From Streptomyces griseus subsp. griseus (lineage in GTDB: Bacteria; Actinomycetota; Actinomycetes; Streptomycetales; Streptomycetaceae), in assembly GCF_003610995.1 (NCBI RefSeq), contig NZ_CP032543.1, positions 1,860,001 through 1,924,000 on the forward strand: 64,000 nt of DNA, written 5' to 3'. The notes under the pieces are model-generated. The model worked only from the letters and a program-made list of their open reading frames with translations, was not told the DNA's origin and ran no database searches. Below are positions 20,896 to 28,769 of the stretch, piece by piece; the stretch's first letter is position 1; each line of letters opens with the position of its first letter. Both the position numbers and the translations under genes were made by a program.

Positions 20896-22187
20896 CCCTG
20901 CCCACCCACCGGGAGTGCGCCGCCACCATCGCGGCGGTCGCCGAGGAAGCGGCCTACGGGGCGGCGGAGTTCGGCGTCGAGGTGCGGTTCCTCGTGCTGG
21001 ACTCCTCTCCCCCGCCGGTGCTCGCCGCCCACCGGGCGGCGGTGGCCGCGCTGCCCCCGGCGCCCGGGGTCGCCGTCCACCACCTGGACGAGGACGGTCA
21101 GCGCGGCATCCTGCGCGAGGCGATCGGCCGGTCGGGGACCGCCGACCCGGACCGGCTGCTGGAGCTGCTGCTGCCCTCCCGGGTCTCCTACGGCTCCTGC
21201 ACCGACCGGGCGTTCCTCATCGCCCAGGCGCTCGGCTGCACCTCGGTGCACCGCCGGGACTCCGACAGCCGCTACCAGACCTTCGACGGCCGCCCCGTCT
21301 TCCCCCTCCACCAGGAACTCGCCTTCCTGGGCCGGGCCGCCGACGAGGTGAAGGAGCCGGCCACCCGCCACCGGATCGCGCCCGGGACCGGTGACCGTCC
21401 GGTGGCGGTCGTCGGCGGCTCCTTCGTGGGGGAGATGTCGGTGGACATCGCGGAGATCCACGGCCGCGACCCGGACGTCTACCGCGAGCTGGTCGGCCTC
21501 TCGATCCCCGACGACTGTCCCGCGATCTGGCGCGGCCATCTGGTCGAGGAGTCCTTCCGGGGTGCCGGGGACACCGCCTTCGACGGCGACCGCACCCTCC
21601 TCGCACCCGTCAGCCCGACGCGGGTGGACATGTGCAACATCGCGCTGGACCACGAGGTCTACCGCCGGGTCCCGCTGCCCCCCGCCACGGACACCATCGG
21701 CACCGACTACTTCCTGCTCGGCCTGGCCCACGACGCCCGGCTGCCCGGCGTCGAGCACAACCGGCACATCGTCAACTTCCATACGGAGGAACGGCGTACG
21801 GACGCGGGGTTCCTCGCCTACCAGCTGCGCTTCGCCCGGTTCCTGCTGGCGAAGGCCTACCTCAACGACGTGCACGCCCGGACCAAGGCCGCCGGGGACG
21901 CCCTGCTGGACGGGGAGCACCGGCTGCGGACCGCCCTGGTCGCGCAGTTCGTCCGGGACAGCCTGGCGCGGGACCCGGAGGAGGACACCCGGCGCCTCGA
22001 CGGCGTGGAGCGTGCCTACCGGCGCCTGGGCGGCCGGTACGCGGAGGTCGCCGACGCCCTGGCCGCCCGCCGCGAGAGCCTGCCGGCCGAGGTACGCGAC
22101 GGCATGGCCGACTTCGCCTTCCTGCTGGACCACTGGCCGGCGCTGACCCGCGCCTGCGCCGACGCGGGCCTGTCCGTGAACCGATGA
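20877..22187 (+). CDS. DUF6271-type protein with GT-A-like features
   Basis: A 436-residue protein I recognise only as a DUF6271-like family seen beside carrier-protein genes. The N-terminus (RRICLTLPTHREC) and the strand RFLVLDSS resemble the nucleotide-binding start of GT-A glycosyltransferases, and HRRDSDSRYQ (Asp128-Asp130) resembles a DxD metal motif. The C-terminal third is helical and rich in Arg and Ala. GTG 20877 has GAGGAG 6 bp upstream and lies inside the oxygenase gene (19-bp overlap), so the two are coupled. A sugar or related transfer is possible but unproven. Confidence 0.72.
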   Translation: MRRICLTLPTHRECAATIAAVAEEAAYGAAEFGVEVRFLVLDSSPPPVLAAHRAAVAALPPAPGVAVHHLDEDGQRGILREAIGRSGTADPDRLLELLLPSRVSYGSCTDRAFLIAQALGCTSVHRRDSDSRYQTFDGRPVFPLHQELAFLGRAADEVKEPATRHRIAPGTGDRPVAVVGGSFVGEMSVDIAEIHGRDPDVYRELVGLSIPDDCPAIWRGHLVEESFRGAGDTAFDGDRTLLAPVSPTRVDMCNIALDHEVYRRVPLPPATDTIGTDYFLLGLAHDARLPGVEHNRHIVNFHTEERRTDAGFLAYQLRFARFLLAKAYLNDVHARTKAAGDALLDGEHRLRTALVAQFVRDSLARDPEEDTRRLDGVERAYRRLGGRYAEVADALAARRESLPAEVRDGMADFAFLLDHWPALTRACADAGLSVNR

Positions 22188-22209
22188 ACTCCCCCGCCCC
22201 GAGGACACC

Positions 22210-23949
22210 GTGCACCCGATCCCCCCGCGTACCCTCACCGTCGCCTACACGGGCGGCCAGGAGCGCCGCGGCCCGATCACCATGGGCCAGGCCAACATGA
22301 TCCGCTGCATCCTGCGGGACGACCCCACCCACATCAACATCCACGACGTGTGGCCGGTCCCCGAGGGCACCGCCCTGGAGGCCGTGACCGACGCCCTGCG
22401 CGCCCTGGCCGTACGGCACGAGGGGCTGCGCACCACCTTCCCGCACCCGCCGGGGGCCGCGCCGGTCGAGCAGGCCGTGGCGGCGGAGGGCACGTTCACG
22501 GTGACCGTCCTCGACCACACCGAACTCCCCGGAGACCCTGCGGAGTACGCCGAGTCGGTGGCGCGGGCGGCACGGGCCGGGCGCTACGCGCTGGACCGGG
22601 AGTTCCCGCTGCGGATCACGCTGCTCACCGTGGCCGGTGCGCCGGCCTACGCGGCGCTGGCGTGCAGCCACGCGGTGGCGGACGGCAGCGCGTTGGCCAT
22701 CCTGCGGGAGGAGTTCGGCGAACTGCTCGCGGGCAAGGAGCTGCCCGAACTCGCCTCCCTGCCCCCGGTCGACCTGGCCGCGGTGGAGGCCTCCCCGGCC
22801 GGACTGCGGAAGCCGGAGGCGTCCCTGCGGTACTGGGAGCGGATCATCCGCAGCGGTCCGCAGGAGATGTTCGCCGAGCCGCGCGGCAGGCGCCCGGGAA
22901 TTGACGAGGAGGCCCGGCAGCTGACGCTGCGCTCCCGCCGGGGCGGCCGGGCGCTCGCGGAAGCGGCCCGCCGCACCGGGCACCCCGAGGCAACCGTACT
23001 GATGGCCGCCTGGTGCGCCCTGGTGGCCCACCGGGCGGGCCAGGACAGCTGTGTCACCGCCGTCCCCACCGCCAACCGGTTCCACCCCCGGGTCGCCCGT
23101 TCGGTGACCACCACCGCCCAGGACGCGCTGCTCCACCTGGACACCGGGGTACCGGCCTTCGACGCCCTGGTAGCCCGGACCTGGGGCGCGGTGCTCAACG
23201 CCTACCGGCACAGCCAGTTCGACTCCGTACGCCTGTGGGAGATGATCGGCCGGGTCACCGCCGAGCGCGGCAGCCACTTCGGCCGGGACGTCGTCTTCAA
23301 CGACGTGAGCGCACTGCCCGCCCCGCTCCTGGGCACCGACACGCAGGACCACGACGCCGTCGAGCACGAGCTGACATGGGGCCCGCCCCAGGCGCTGCCG
23401 ACCCGGCTGCTCGCCTTCACCTACCGGACCGCCCCCGAGCTCCACATCTCCCTCTGGGCCGCCCCCTCCCTCTTCACCCCCGAGGAGGCGGAGGGCTTCC
23501 TCTCCGGGCTGGTCCTGTTGCTGGAGGCGGCGGCCGACGGGGACGTGCCGATGGCGGCGCTGACAGAGGTGACGGGGGTCCGCCCCGCCGAACGCGGCCC
23601 CGAATGGCTGCGGCTGGACGGCTGCTGGGTCTCGCCCGAGGCCGTGCGGGACGCCCTGGGCCAGGCGGTGGGCGGGCTGCCGGTGCACGTGGCCGAGGAG
23701 CCGGAACCGGAGGACGCGGACGGCGCGGGACCGGGCCTCACGGCCTACATCGCCCGCGGCGACGCCCCGTTGACGCCCGCCGATGCCCACCGGGCGCTGA
23801 CGGCCCTGATCCCCGCCGCCGGGTCGGGCGTCCTCGCGCCGGGCCGCTATGTGCTCGTCACGGACCCGCCGGCCGACCCGGACCGGAGCGGTGCCTGGCG
23901 TCGGACGAAGACCATCGAAGAAGGGACCGGCCGCGGCCGGCAGGTGTGA
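22210..23949 (+). CDS. stand-alone NRPS-like condensation domain with unusual C-terminal extension
   Basis: A 579-residue protein. Residues about 20-450 form a condensation-domain fold with the catalytic His in CSHAVADGS (His154, Asp158, Gly159; HHxxxDG family), AVRHEGLRTTFP as the C2-like motif, and DVVFNDVS near the end. It should join a carrier-bound acyl or aminoacyl group to an amine or alcohol. Residues about 455-579 (GCWVSPEAVRDALGQ, LTAYIARGDAPLT, APGRYVLVTDPPADP) look like the small C-terminal subdomain of an adenylating enzyme without its large core. Fourteen bases after the previous stop a GTG begins it, with GAGGA upstream. Confidence 0.82.
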   Translation: MHPIPPRTLTVAYTGGQERRGPITMGQANMIRCILRDDPTHINIHDVWPVPEGTALEAVTDALRALAVRHEGLRTTFPHPPGAAPVEQAVAAEGTFTVTVLDHTELPGDPAEYAESVARAARAGRYALDREFPLRITLLTVAGAPAYAALACSHAVADGSALAILREEFGELLAGKELPELASLPPVDLAAVEASPAGLRKPEASLRYWERIIRSGPQEMFAEPRGRRPGIDEEARQLTLRSRRGGRALAEAARRTGHPEATVLMAAWCALVAHRAGQDSCVTAVPTANRFHPRVARSVTTTAQDALLHLDTGVPAFDALVARTWGAVLNAYRHSQFDSVRLWEMIGRVTAERGSHFGRDVVFNDVSALPAPLLGTDTQDHDAVEHELTWGPPQALPTRLLAFTYRTAPELHISLWAAPSLFTPEEAEGFLSGLVLLLEAAADGDVPMAALTEVTGVRPAERGPEWLRLDGCWVSPEAVRDALGQAVGGLPVHVAEEPEPEDADGAGPGLTAYIARGDAPLTPADAHRALTALIPAAGSGVLAPGRYVLVTDPPADPDRSGAWRRTKTIEEGTGRGRQV

Positions 23950-23950
23950 C

Positions 23951-25228
23951 ATGAGCGTTGACGACACGACCCTCCAGCAGAAGCCGGACCCGCTGCCCAG
24001 TCCTTGGCGGTCGGGCCGGTTCCGGCTGTTCTTCACCGCCCGCAGCGCCTCGCTCCTGGCCGACGGCATGCTCATGGTCTCCCTCACCACAGCCGTCCTG
24101 GGAGCGGGCCACGGAGCGAGCGGCGTCGGGTACGCGCTGGCCGCGTGGATGACCCCGATCGTGCTGCTGGTGCTCTTCGGCGGGGTGCTGGCCGACCGCT
24201 TCACCCCGCAGGTGATGATGATCTGCGCCGACGTGGCGCGGATGGCGGCCATGCTCACGATGGCCGTGCTGCTCTTCTCCTCGGACAGCGTGCCCCTGTG
24301 GCAGATCATGGGGCTGATGGCGCTGAGCGGGGCCGCCACGGCGATGTTCCAGCCCGGGATGGCGAGCATGGTCCCCCGGGTGGCGAAGGACATCCAGAAG
24401 GCCAACGCGCTGCTGCGCATATCCGAGGCCCTGAGCACCCTGCTGGGCCCCGGCCTCGCGGGTCTGCTCGTCGCGTACTGGCAGGTCTCGGGGTCGTACC
24501 TGGTCATCGCGGCGGCCTACGCCCTCAGCGCGGCGGTGCTGCTGCCCCTGCGGAAGCTGCACACGGAGCGGGACGAGGGCGACGCGCCGATGTGGCGCAG
24601 GCTCGCGACCGGGTGGCAGGAGTTCCGGTCCCGTCAGTGGCTGTGGGGCGTCATCGCGGTCTGGTCCGTCTACGGCCTGTTCGTGTTCGGCCCCGCGCTT
24701 CCGCTGGGTGCGGCGCTGATGATCGAGCAGCACGGGGCGAACGGCTACGGCTGGATCGCCTCCGCCGACGGCGCGGGCACGATCATCGGCGGCCTGATCG
24801 GGATGCGGGTCCGCCCGCGGCGCCCCCTCGTCGCGGGCGCCCTGGCCATGCTCTGCTTCGCGCTCAACCCCTTGGCCCCGGCGCTGGAGTGGTCCTTCGA
24901 GGCCACGGCGATCGCCCATGTCATCGCGGGGTACGGCTTCGCCTTCTGGGGCGTCATGTGGGCGACGAGCGTCCAGTCGCACATCCCGCTGACGGTCCTG
25001 AGCCGCGTCTCCGCCTATGACGTCGCCGGTTCCATCATGGTCATCCCGCTCGGTCGCGCGCTGGCCGGCCCGGCGGCCGACATGTTCGGCGCGAACGAGG
25101 TGCTGATCTTCTCCTCGGTCATGTCGTGCGTCCTGCTGGCCGTCATGCTCAGCGTCCCGGCCATCCGCGCGCTGCGGCGGGCACCGGATACCCTCCTTCG
25201 CAAGGCGGAGGGCGAGCCGGCGCTCTGA
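23951..25228 (+). CDS. MFS exporter (MFS_3/enterobactin-exporter-like)
   Basis: A 425-residue transporter with 12 predicted helices; FGGVLADRF after helix 2 is the family motif and IQKANALLRISEALSTLLGP is typical of DHA3-type exporters such as siderophore and macrolide pumps. It starts 1 base after the stop of the condensation protein and ends the biosynthetic operon, so it most likely exports the cluster product and may give self-resistance. No substrate can be read from the sequence. Confidence 0.88.
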   Translation: MSVDDTTLQQKPDPLPSPWRSGRFRLFFTARSASLLADGMLMVSLTTAVLGAGHGASGVGYALAAWMTPIVLLVLFGGVLADRFTPQVMMICADVARMAAMLTMAVLLFSSDSVPLWQIMGLMALSGAATAMFQPGMASMVPRVAKDIQKANALLRISEALSTLLGPGLAGLLVAYWQVSGSYLVIAAAYALSAAVLLPLRKLHTERDEGDAPMWRRLATGWQEFRSRQWLWGVIAVWSVYGLFVFGPALPLGAALMIEQHGANGYGWIASADGAGTIIGGLIGMRVRPRRPLVAGALAMLCFALNPLAPALEWSFEATAIAHVIAGYGFAFWGVMWATSVQSHIPLTVLSRVSAYDVAGSIMVIPLGRALAGPAADMFGANEVLIFSSVMSCVLLAVMLSVPAIRALRRAPDTLLRKAEGEPAL

Positions 25229-25350
25229 GCCGGCGGAACGGGGCGTCGCGCTCGGCCGGAGCCGCCAGGTGGGAGGTCGCCCGGCGGGGGTCGCCCGGCT
25301 CCCGTCGGCCGGACGGCCGGACGGCCGCGTTCCGGCGTACCGGGCGCCCG

Positions 25351-25584
25351 TCACTCCTCCGGCGGGAAGACCACCTCACCCGACCCCACCAGTGTCAGCG
25401 TGATCGCCTCCACCGGGCAGCCCTCCGCCGCCGCGAGGACCTGTTCGCCGGCGTCGCGGTCCTCTTCGCGGGGGTGGGACTGGCGGGCGGTGTCCAGCTG
25501 GAAGGCGTCCGGGGCGTGGTTGACGCACATGCCGGAGCCGATGCAGACGGAGCGGTCGACCTCCACGTGCCAGCGGTCGCCCAT
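25351..25584 (-). CDS. single-cluster ferredoxin (3Fe-4S type)
   Basis: A 77-residue electron carrier. Cysteines occur in SVCIGSGMC and in EGCPVEAI; the CxxxxxC spacing with a missing middle Cys suits a [3Fe-4S] cluster, the class that feeds bacterial P450s. It overlaps the aldehyde dehydrogenase stop; ATG 25584 has GGGAGG 4 bp upstream and ATG 25587 is an alternative. It may donate electrons to the CYP125-like enzyme encoded at 35956; no ferredoxin reductase is seen in the window. Confidence 0.9.
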   Translation of the reverse strand: MGDRWHVEVDRSVCIGSGMCVNHAPDAFQLDTARQSHPREEDRDAGEQVLAAAEGCPVEAITLTLVGSGEVVFPPEE

Positions 25585-27053
25585 CATGCCTCCCGGTAGC
25601 CGGCGGGGAGGTGGATCATCTTGTGCTCGAAGAACTCGCCGTACCCCTCGGGGCCGAACTCGCGGCCCAGGCCGGAGTTCTTGTAGCCGCCGAAGGGGCC
25701 GAGCATGTCGAGGCTGAAGGTGTTCACGCTGTACGTGCCGGTGCGGACGCGGCGGGCCACGTCGATGCCGCGTTCGGTGTCCGCGGTCCAGACGCTGCCG
25801 CTGAGGCCGTACGGGGAGTCGTCGGCGATGCGGACGGCCTCGGCCTCGTCGGCGTACGGGATCAGGCAGATCACCGGGCCGAAGATCTCCTCGCGGGCGA
25901 TGCGCATGGAGTTGTCCACCGAGCCGAAGAGGGTGGGCTCGACGTACCAGCCGCGCTCCTGGGAGGCCGGTACGTTGCCGCCCGTGAGGATCTTGGCGCC
26001 TTCCTCCTGGCCCAGCCTGATGTAGTCCAGGGAGCGCTGTTGCTGGCGTCGCGCCACCAGGGGGCCCAGTTCGGTGGCCGGGTCCAGGGGGTCGCCCACG
26101 CGGAGTGCGCCCGCCGCCGCCGCGAACGCCTCCGCCATCTCGTCGTAGCGGGAGCGCGGGACCAGGATGCGCGTCTGGGCCACGCACGCCTGACCGTTGA
26201 TCATCCAGGCGAAGGGGACGATGCCCGCGACCGCCGCCTCCAGGTCCGCGTCGGGGAGGATCACCGCCGCCGACTTGCCGCCCAGCTCCAGGGTGACGCG
26301 GGTCAGGTTGCGCGAGGCCACCTCCATCACGCGCCGCCCGGCGGCGACCGAGCCGGTGAAGGAGACCTTGTCCACGTCCCGGTGGCCCACCAGGTACTCG
26401 CTCACCTCGCGGTCGGCCGGGAGGATGGAGAGGACGCCCTCCGGCAGCCCCGCCTCCGCCACGATCTCCGCCAGCAGATAGGCGTCCAGAGGAGTTTCGG
26501 GCGACACCTTCAGGACGGCCGTGCATCCCGCCAGCAGCGCGGGGGCCAGCTTCGCCGCCGCCGTGAACTGCGGGACGTTCCACGGGACGATGGCGGCCAC
26601 CACTCCGACCGGTTCGCGGCGCACCAGCAGCGGGCCCAGGACTCCGTCGCGGCGCTCCTCGTAGGGGAACGTGCGCGCCACCGTGATCGCCGAGTCCCAG
26701 ACCATCATCGCGGCCAGCGCCTGCACCATCACGCTCGCGCTGTACGGGGTGCCGTTCTGGACGCTGATCAGGCGCGCGAACTCCTCGTGCCACACGGCGA
26801 AGGCGTCCTTGATCCGGGTGATCACCGCGATCCGCTCGTCCAGCGTCATCCGGGGCCACGGGCCCTCGTCGAAGGCGTGGCGGGCGGCGGCGACCGCCTG
26901 GTCCACGTCGGCCTCGGAGGCGTGCGGCACACGGCCGATGACCTGTTCGGTGTGCGGGGAGATCACCTCGATGACCTCGGTGGAGAGCGGATCGGTGAAC
27001 TCGCCGCCGATGAACAGCTGTCCGTGCTCCACCAGCTCCGTACGTTCCGTCAT
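25584..27053 (-). CDS. aldehyde dehydrogenase, Rv0223c-like
   Basis: A 489-residue NAD(P)-dependent dehydrogenase. The coenzyme site includes SFTGSVAAGRRV, the general base lies in TLELGGKSAAV, and the catalytic Cys in NGQACVAQTR; EEIFGPV and GGYKNSGLGREFGPEG complete the family set. The sequence resembles mycobacterial Rv0223c as remembered, a gene I recall as KstR-linked. GGGAGG lies 8 bp before ATG 27053. It is coupled to the ferredoxin gene and divergent from the MBL gene, with a near-KstR site in the 198-bp gap. A role in oxidising a P450-derived side-chain aldehyde to an acid is plausible. Confidence 0.92.
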   Translation of the reverse strand: MTERTELVEHGQLFIGGEFTDPLSTEVIEVISPHTEQVIGRVPHASEADVDQAVAAARHAFDEGPWPRMTLDERIAVITRIKDAFAVWHEEFARLISVQNGTPYSASVMVQALAAMMVWDSAITVARTFPYEERRDGVLGPLLVRREPVGVVAAIVPWNVPQFTAAAKLAPALLAGCTAVLKVSPETPLDAYLLAEIVAEAGLPEGVLSILPADREVSEYLVGHRDVDKVSFTGSVAAGRRVMEVASRNLTRVTLELGGKSAAVILPDADLEAAVAGIVPFAWMINGQACVAQTRILVPRSRYDEMAEAFAAAAGALRVGDPLDPATELGPLVARRQQQRSLDYIRLGQEEGAKILTGGNVPASQERGWYVEPTLFGSVDNSMRIAREEIFGPVICLIPYADEAEAVRIADDSPYGLSGSVWTADTERGIDVARRVRTGTYSVNTFSLDMLGPFGGYKNSGLGREFGPEGYGEFFEHKMIHLPAGYREA

Positions 27054-27188
27054 GGCCGTTGCCTCCCGCGAAGCGAACCCGTGCACCGCAACTGACTGCT
27101 CGTCAGAACTGATACCAGTTCCCGTTCCAGGAGTCCACGGCGTGGACCGTACCCGAGAGGCGGCGATATGGTCGGCCCGGGCTACCAA

Positions 27189-27205
27189 TGGAACGAGTTC
27201 TCGTT
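27189..27205. promoter_or_regulatory. near-KstR operator between ALDH and MBL genes
   Basis: TGGAACGAGTTCTC (27189-27202) matches TNNAACNNGTTNNA except for the last base. It is part of the inverted repeat AACGAG-TT-CTCGTT (27192-27205). It lies 46 bp before the MBL start and about 135 bp before the ALDH start. The same AACGAGTTCT core occurs, inverted, before the CYP125-like gene. Confidence 0.5.
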
Positions 27206-27251
27206 AGAGTGGGGGCAGTTCGCGCCGCCGCCGAGCAGAGATGGGGAGCCC

Positions 27252-28307
27252 ATGACTCAGGTGACGCAGGTGGCCCACGTGGCCGACCACGGCGGGGGCG
27301 TCCACAGCATCAAGGTCCCCATCCCGGACAACCCTCTCGGCCACACCCTGGTCCACCTCGTCGACACCGACCGGGGACCCGTCCTCATCGACACCGGCTG
27401 GGACGACCCGGCCTCCTGGGACACGCTCGTCGCCGGGCTCACCGCCCTCTCCACCTCCGTCACCGACATCCACGGCGTCGTCATCACCCACCACCACCCC
27501 GACCACCACGGCCTCTCCGGCCAGGTCCGCGAGGCGTCCGGGGCCTGGATCGCGATGCACGAGGCGGACACCGCGATCGTCCGGCGTACCCGGGAGGCCG
27601 AGCCCGGCACCTGGCTCGGCTACCTCACCCGCAAGCTCGCCGCCGTCGGCGCCCCCGACGACCACCTCGCCCCGCTGATCGCCGCCCGGACCGGCGGGCG
27701 GCTGCGGACCCTGCCCGGGCTGCGCGCCGCCCTCCCGGACCGGGAGATCGTGCCCGGAGAGCTGCTCCCCCTCGCCGGGCGGCGGCTGCGGGCCGTCTGG
27801 ACCCCCGGCCACACCCCGGGCCATGTCTGCCTCCATCTGGAGGAGCGGCATCCGGCGGACCTGCCGGGGCACGGGCGGCTGTTCTCCGGGGACCATCTGC
27901 TGCCCGGGATCAGCCCGCACATCGGGCTGTACGAGGACCCGGACGACACCGCCGTCACCGATCCGCTCGGCGACTACCTCGCCTCCCTGGAGCGGATCGG
28001 GCGGCTCGGGGTGGCCGAGGTGCTGCCCGCCCACCAGCACGCGTTCACCGATGCGGGCGGACGCGTGCGGGAGCTGCTGGACCACCACGAGGAGCGGCTC
28101 ACCGGGCTGCTCGCCCTGCTCGCCACCCCGCTGACCCCGTGGCAGCTGGCCGAGCGGATGGAGTGGAACCGGCCCTGGGAGCAGATCCCGCACGGTTCGC
28201 GGTCCATCGCGGTGTCGGAGGCCGAGTCCCATCTGCGGCGGCTCGTGAAGCTCGGGCGCGCGGAGGCTGTGCCCGGCAGCGAGCCGGTCACGTACAGGGC
28301 GGTGTGA
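27252..28307 (+). CDS. metallo-beta-lactamase-fold hydrolase with C-terminal winged-helix-like region
   Basis: A 351-residue MBL-fold protein. The metal motif is VITHHHPDHHGLSG (HxHxDH), followed by TPGHTPGHVCLHL, FSGDHLLPG and LPAHQHAF. A C-terminal part of about 70 residues after the metal domain resembles the winged-helix tail of thioesterase-like MBL proteins. Some family members hydrolyse acyl-CoA or glutathione thioesters. ATG 27252 is preceded by GGGGAG. Position opposite the ALDH with a near-KstR site suggests a thioesterase or lactonase step in lipid breakdown; this is inference. Confidence 0.85.
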   Translation: MTQVTQVAHVADHGGGVHSIKVPIPDNPLGHTLVHLVDTDRGPVLIDTGWDDPASWDTLVAGLTALSTSVTDIHGVVITHHHPDHHGLSGQVREASGAWIAMHEADTAIVRRTREAEPGTWLGYLTRKLAAVGAPDDHLAPLIAARTGGRLRTLPGLRAALPDREIVPGELLPLAGRRLRAVWTPGHTPGHVCLHLEERHPADLPGHGRLFSGDHLLPGISPHIGLYEDPDDTAVTDPLGDYLASLERIGRLGVAEVLPAHQHAFTDAGGRVRELLDHHEERLTGLLALLATPLTPWQLAERMEWNRPWEQIPHGSRSIAVSEAESHLRRLVKLGRAEAVPGSEPVTYRAV

Positions 28308-28471
28308 CGCGTACCCGGTCACGTACATGGCGGTGTCGCCCACGCCCGCTCACACACATCTCGGCGTGACCCCCACCCGGTCACCCACGCCGCGTGCGTC
28401 CACGGGGAGGAGCCCGCGCGCTGCTCCCTCCGGACGACTCCCGCGGTCTGCCGCCCCGGGGCGGAGCGCTA

Positions 28472-28615
28472 CGGCCCGGTAGAGTGGGCAGGTCGTCATC
28501 ATGCCCGCACAGGGGAAAGTCGGTGCGAACCGGCGCCGGCCCCGGCCGTGAACCGTCCGAACCGTCCGCCCGACGGCAGCCGGAGCGCCCTGTCCGCGGA
28601 GCGTGAGCGGCCAGG
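28472..28615 (+). ncRNA. cobalamin riboswitch
   Basis: The core GGGGAAAGTCGGTGCGAACC (28512-28531) followed by GGCGCCGGCCCCGGCCGTGAA fits the conserved cobalamin aptamer (GGGAA, GGTGNAANNCC, GCNGNCCC). Upstream, GGTCGTCATCATGCCCGCACAG fits the P2/P3 side. Ends are approximate. It precedes a five-gene operon for an ECF uptake system, which is the usual context. Together with the hairpin at 28663-28684 it should lower expression when B12 is abundant. The rest of the 462-bp gap (28308-28470) holds no gene. Confidence 0.75.
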
Positions 28616-28662
28616 GGCAGTGTGACCACGGGCCCCAGGGCCATCGGGAACCCGGTGGCCAG

Positions 28663-28684
28663 GGTCACCGGAACCCCGGTGACC
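28663..28684 (+). terminator. hairpin in the riboswitch leader, possible expression platform
   Basis: GGTCACCGG, loop AACC, CCGGTGACC: a perfect 9-bp stem about 50 bp after the aptamer and 85 bp before the start codon of the first gene. No U tract follows. It may act as the conditional terminator or attenuator of the riboswitch. Confidence 0.45.
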
Positions 28685-28769
28685 GGCACCGTCGAGGTTT
28701 ACGGGGCCGGAGCCCGGTGCCCTCGTGCGCCCGGGAGCGCCGGCCCCCGCAGGAGAGGCACAGCCCGCC

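Noticed and set aside
25229..25350. Terminator or small gene between the MFS exporter and the ferredoxin
   Set aside because: The 122-bp gap has several short GGCCGG repeats but no stable stem or open frame worth calling.
27105..27137. Second KstR site before the aldehyde dehydrogenase
   Set aside because: GAACTGATACCAGTTC has the half sites eight bases apart instead of two, so it does not fit the operator spacing.
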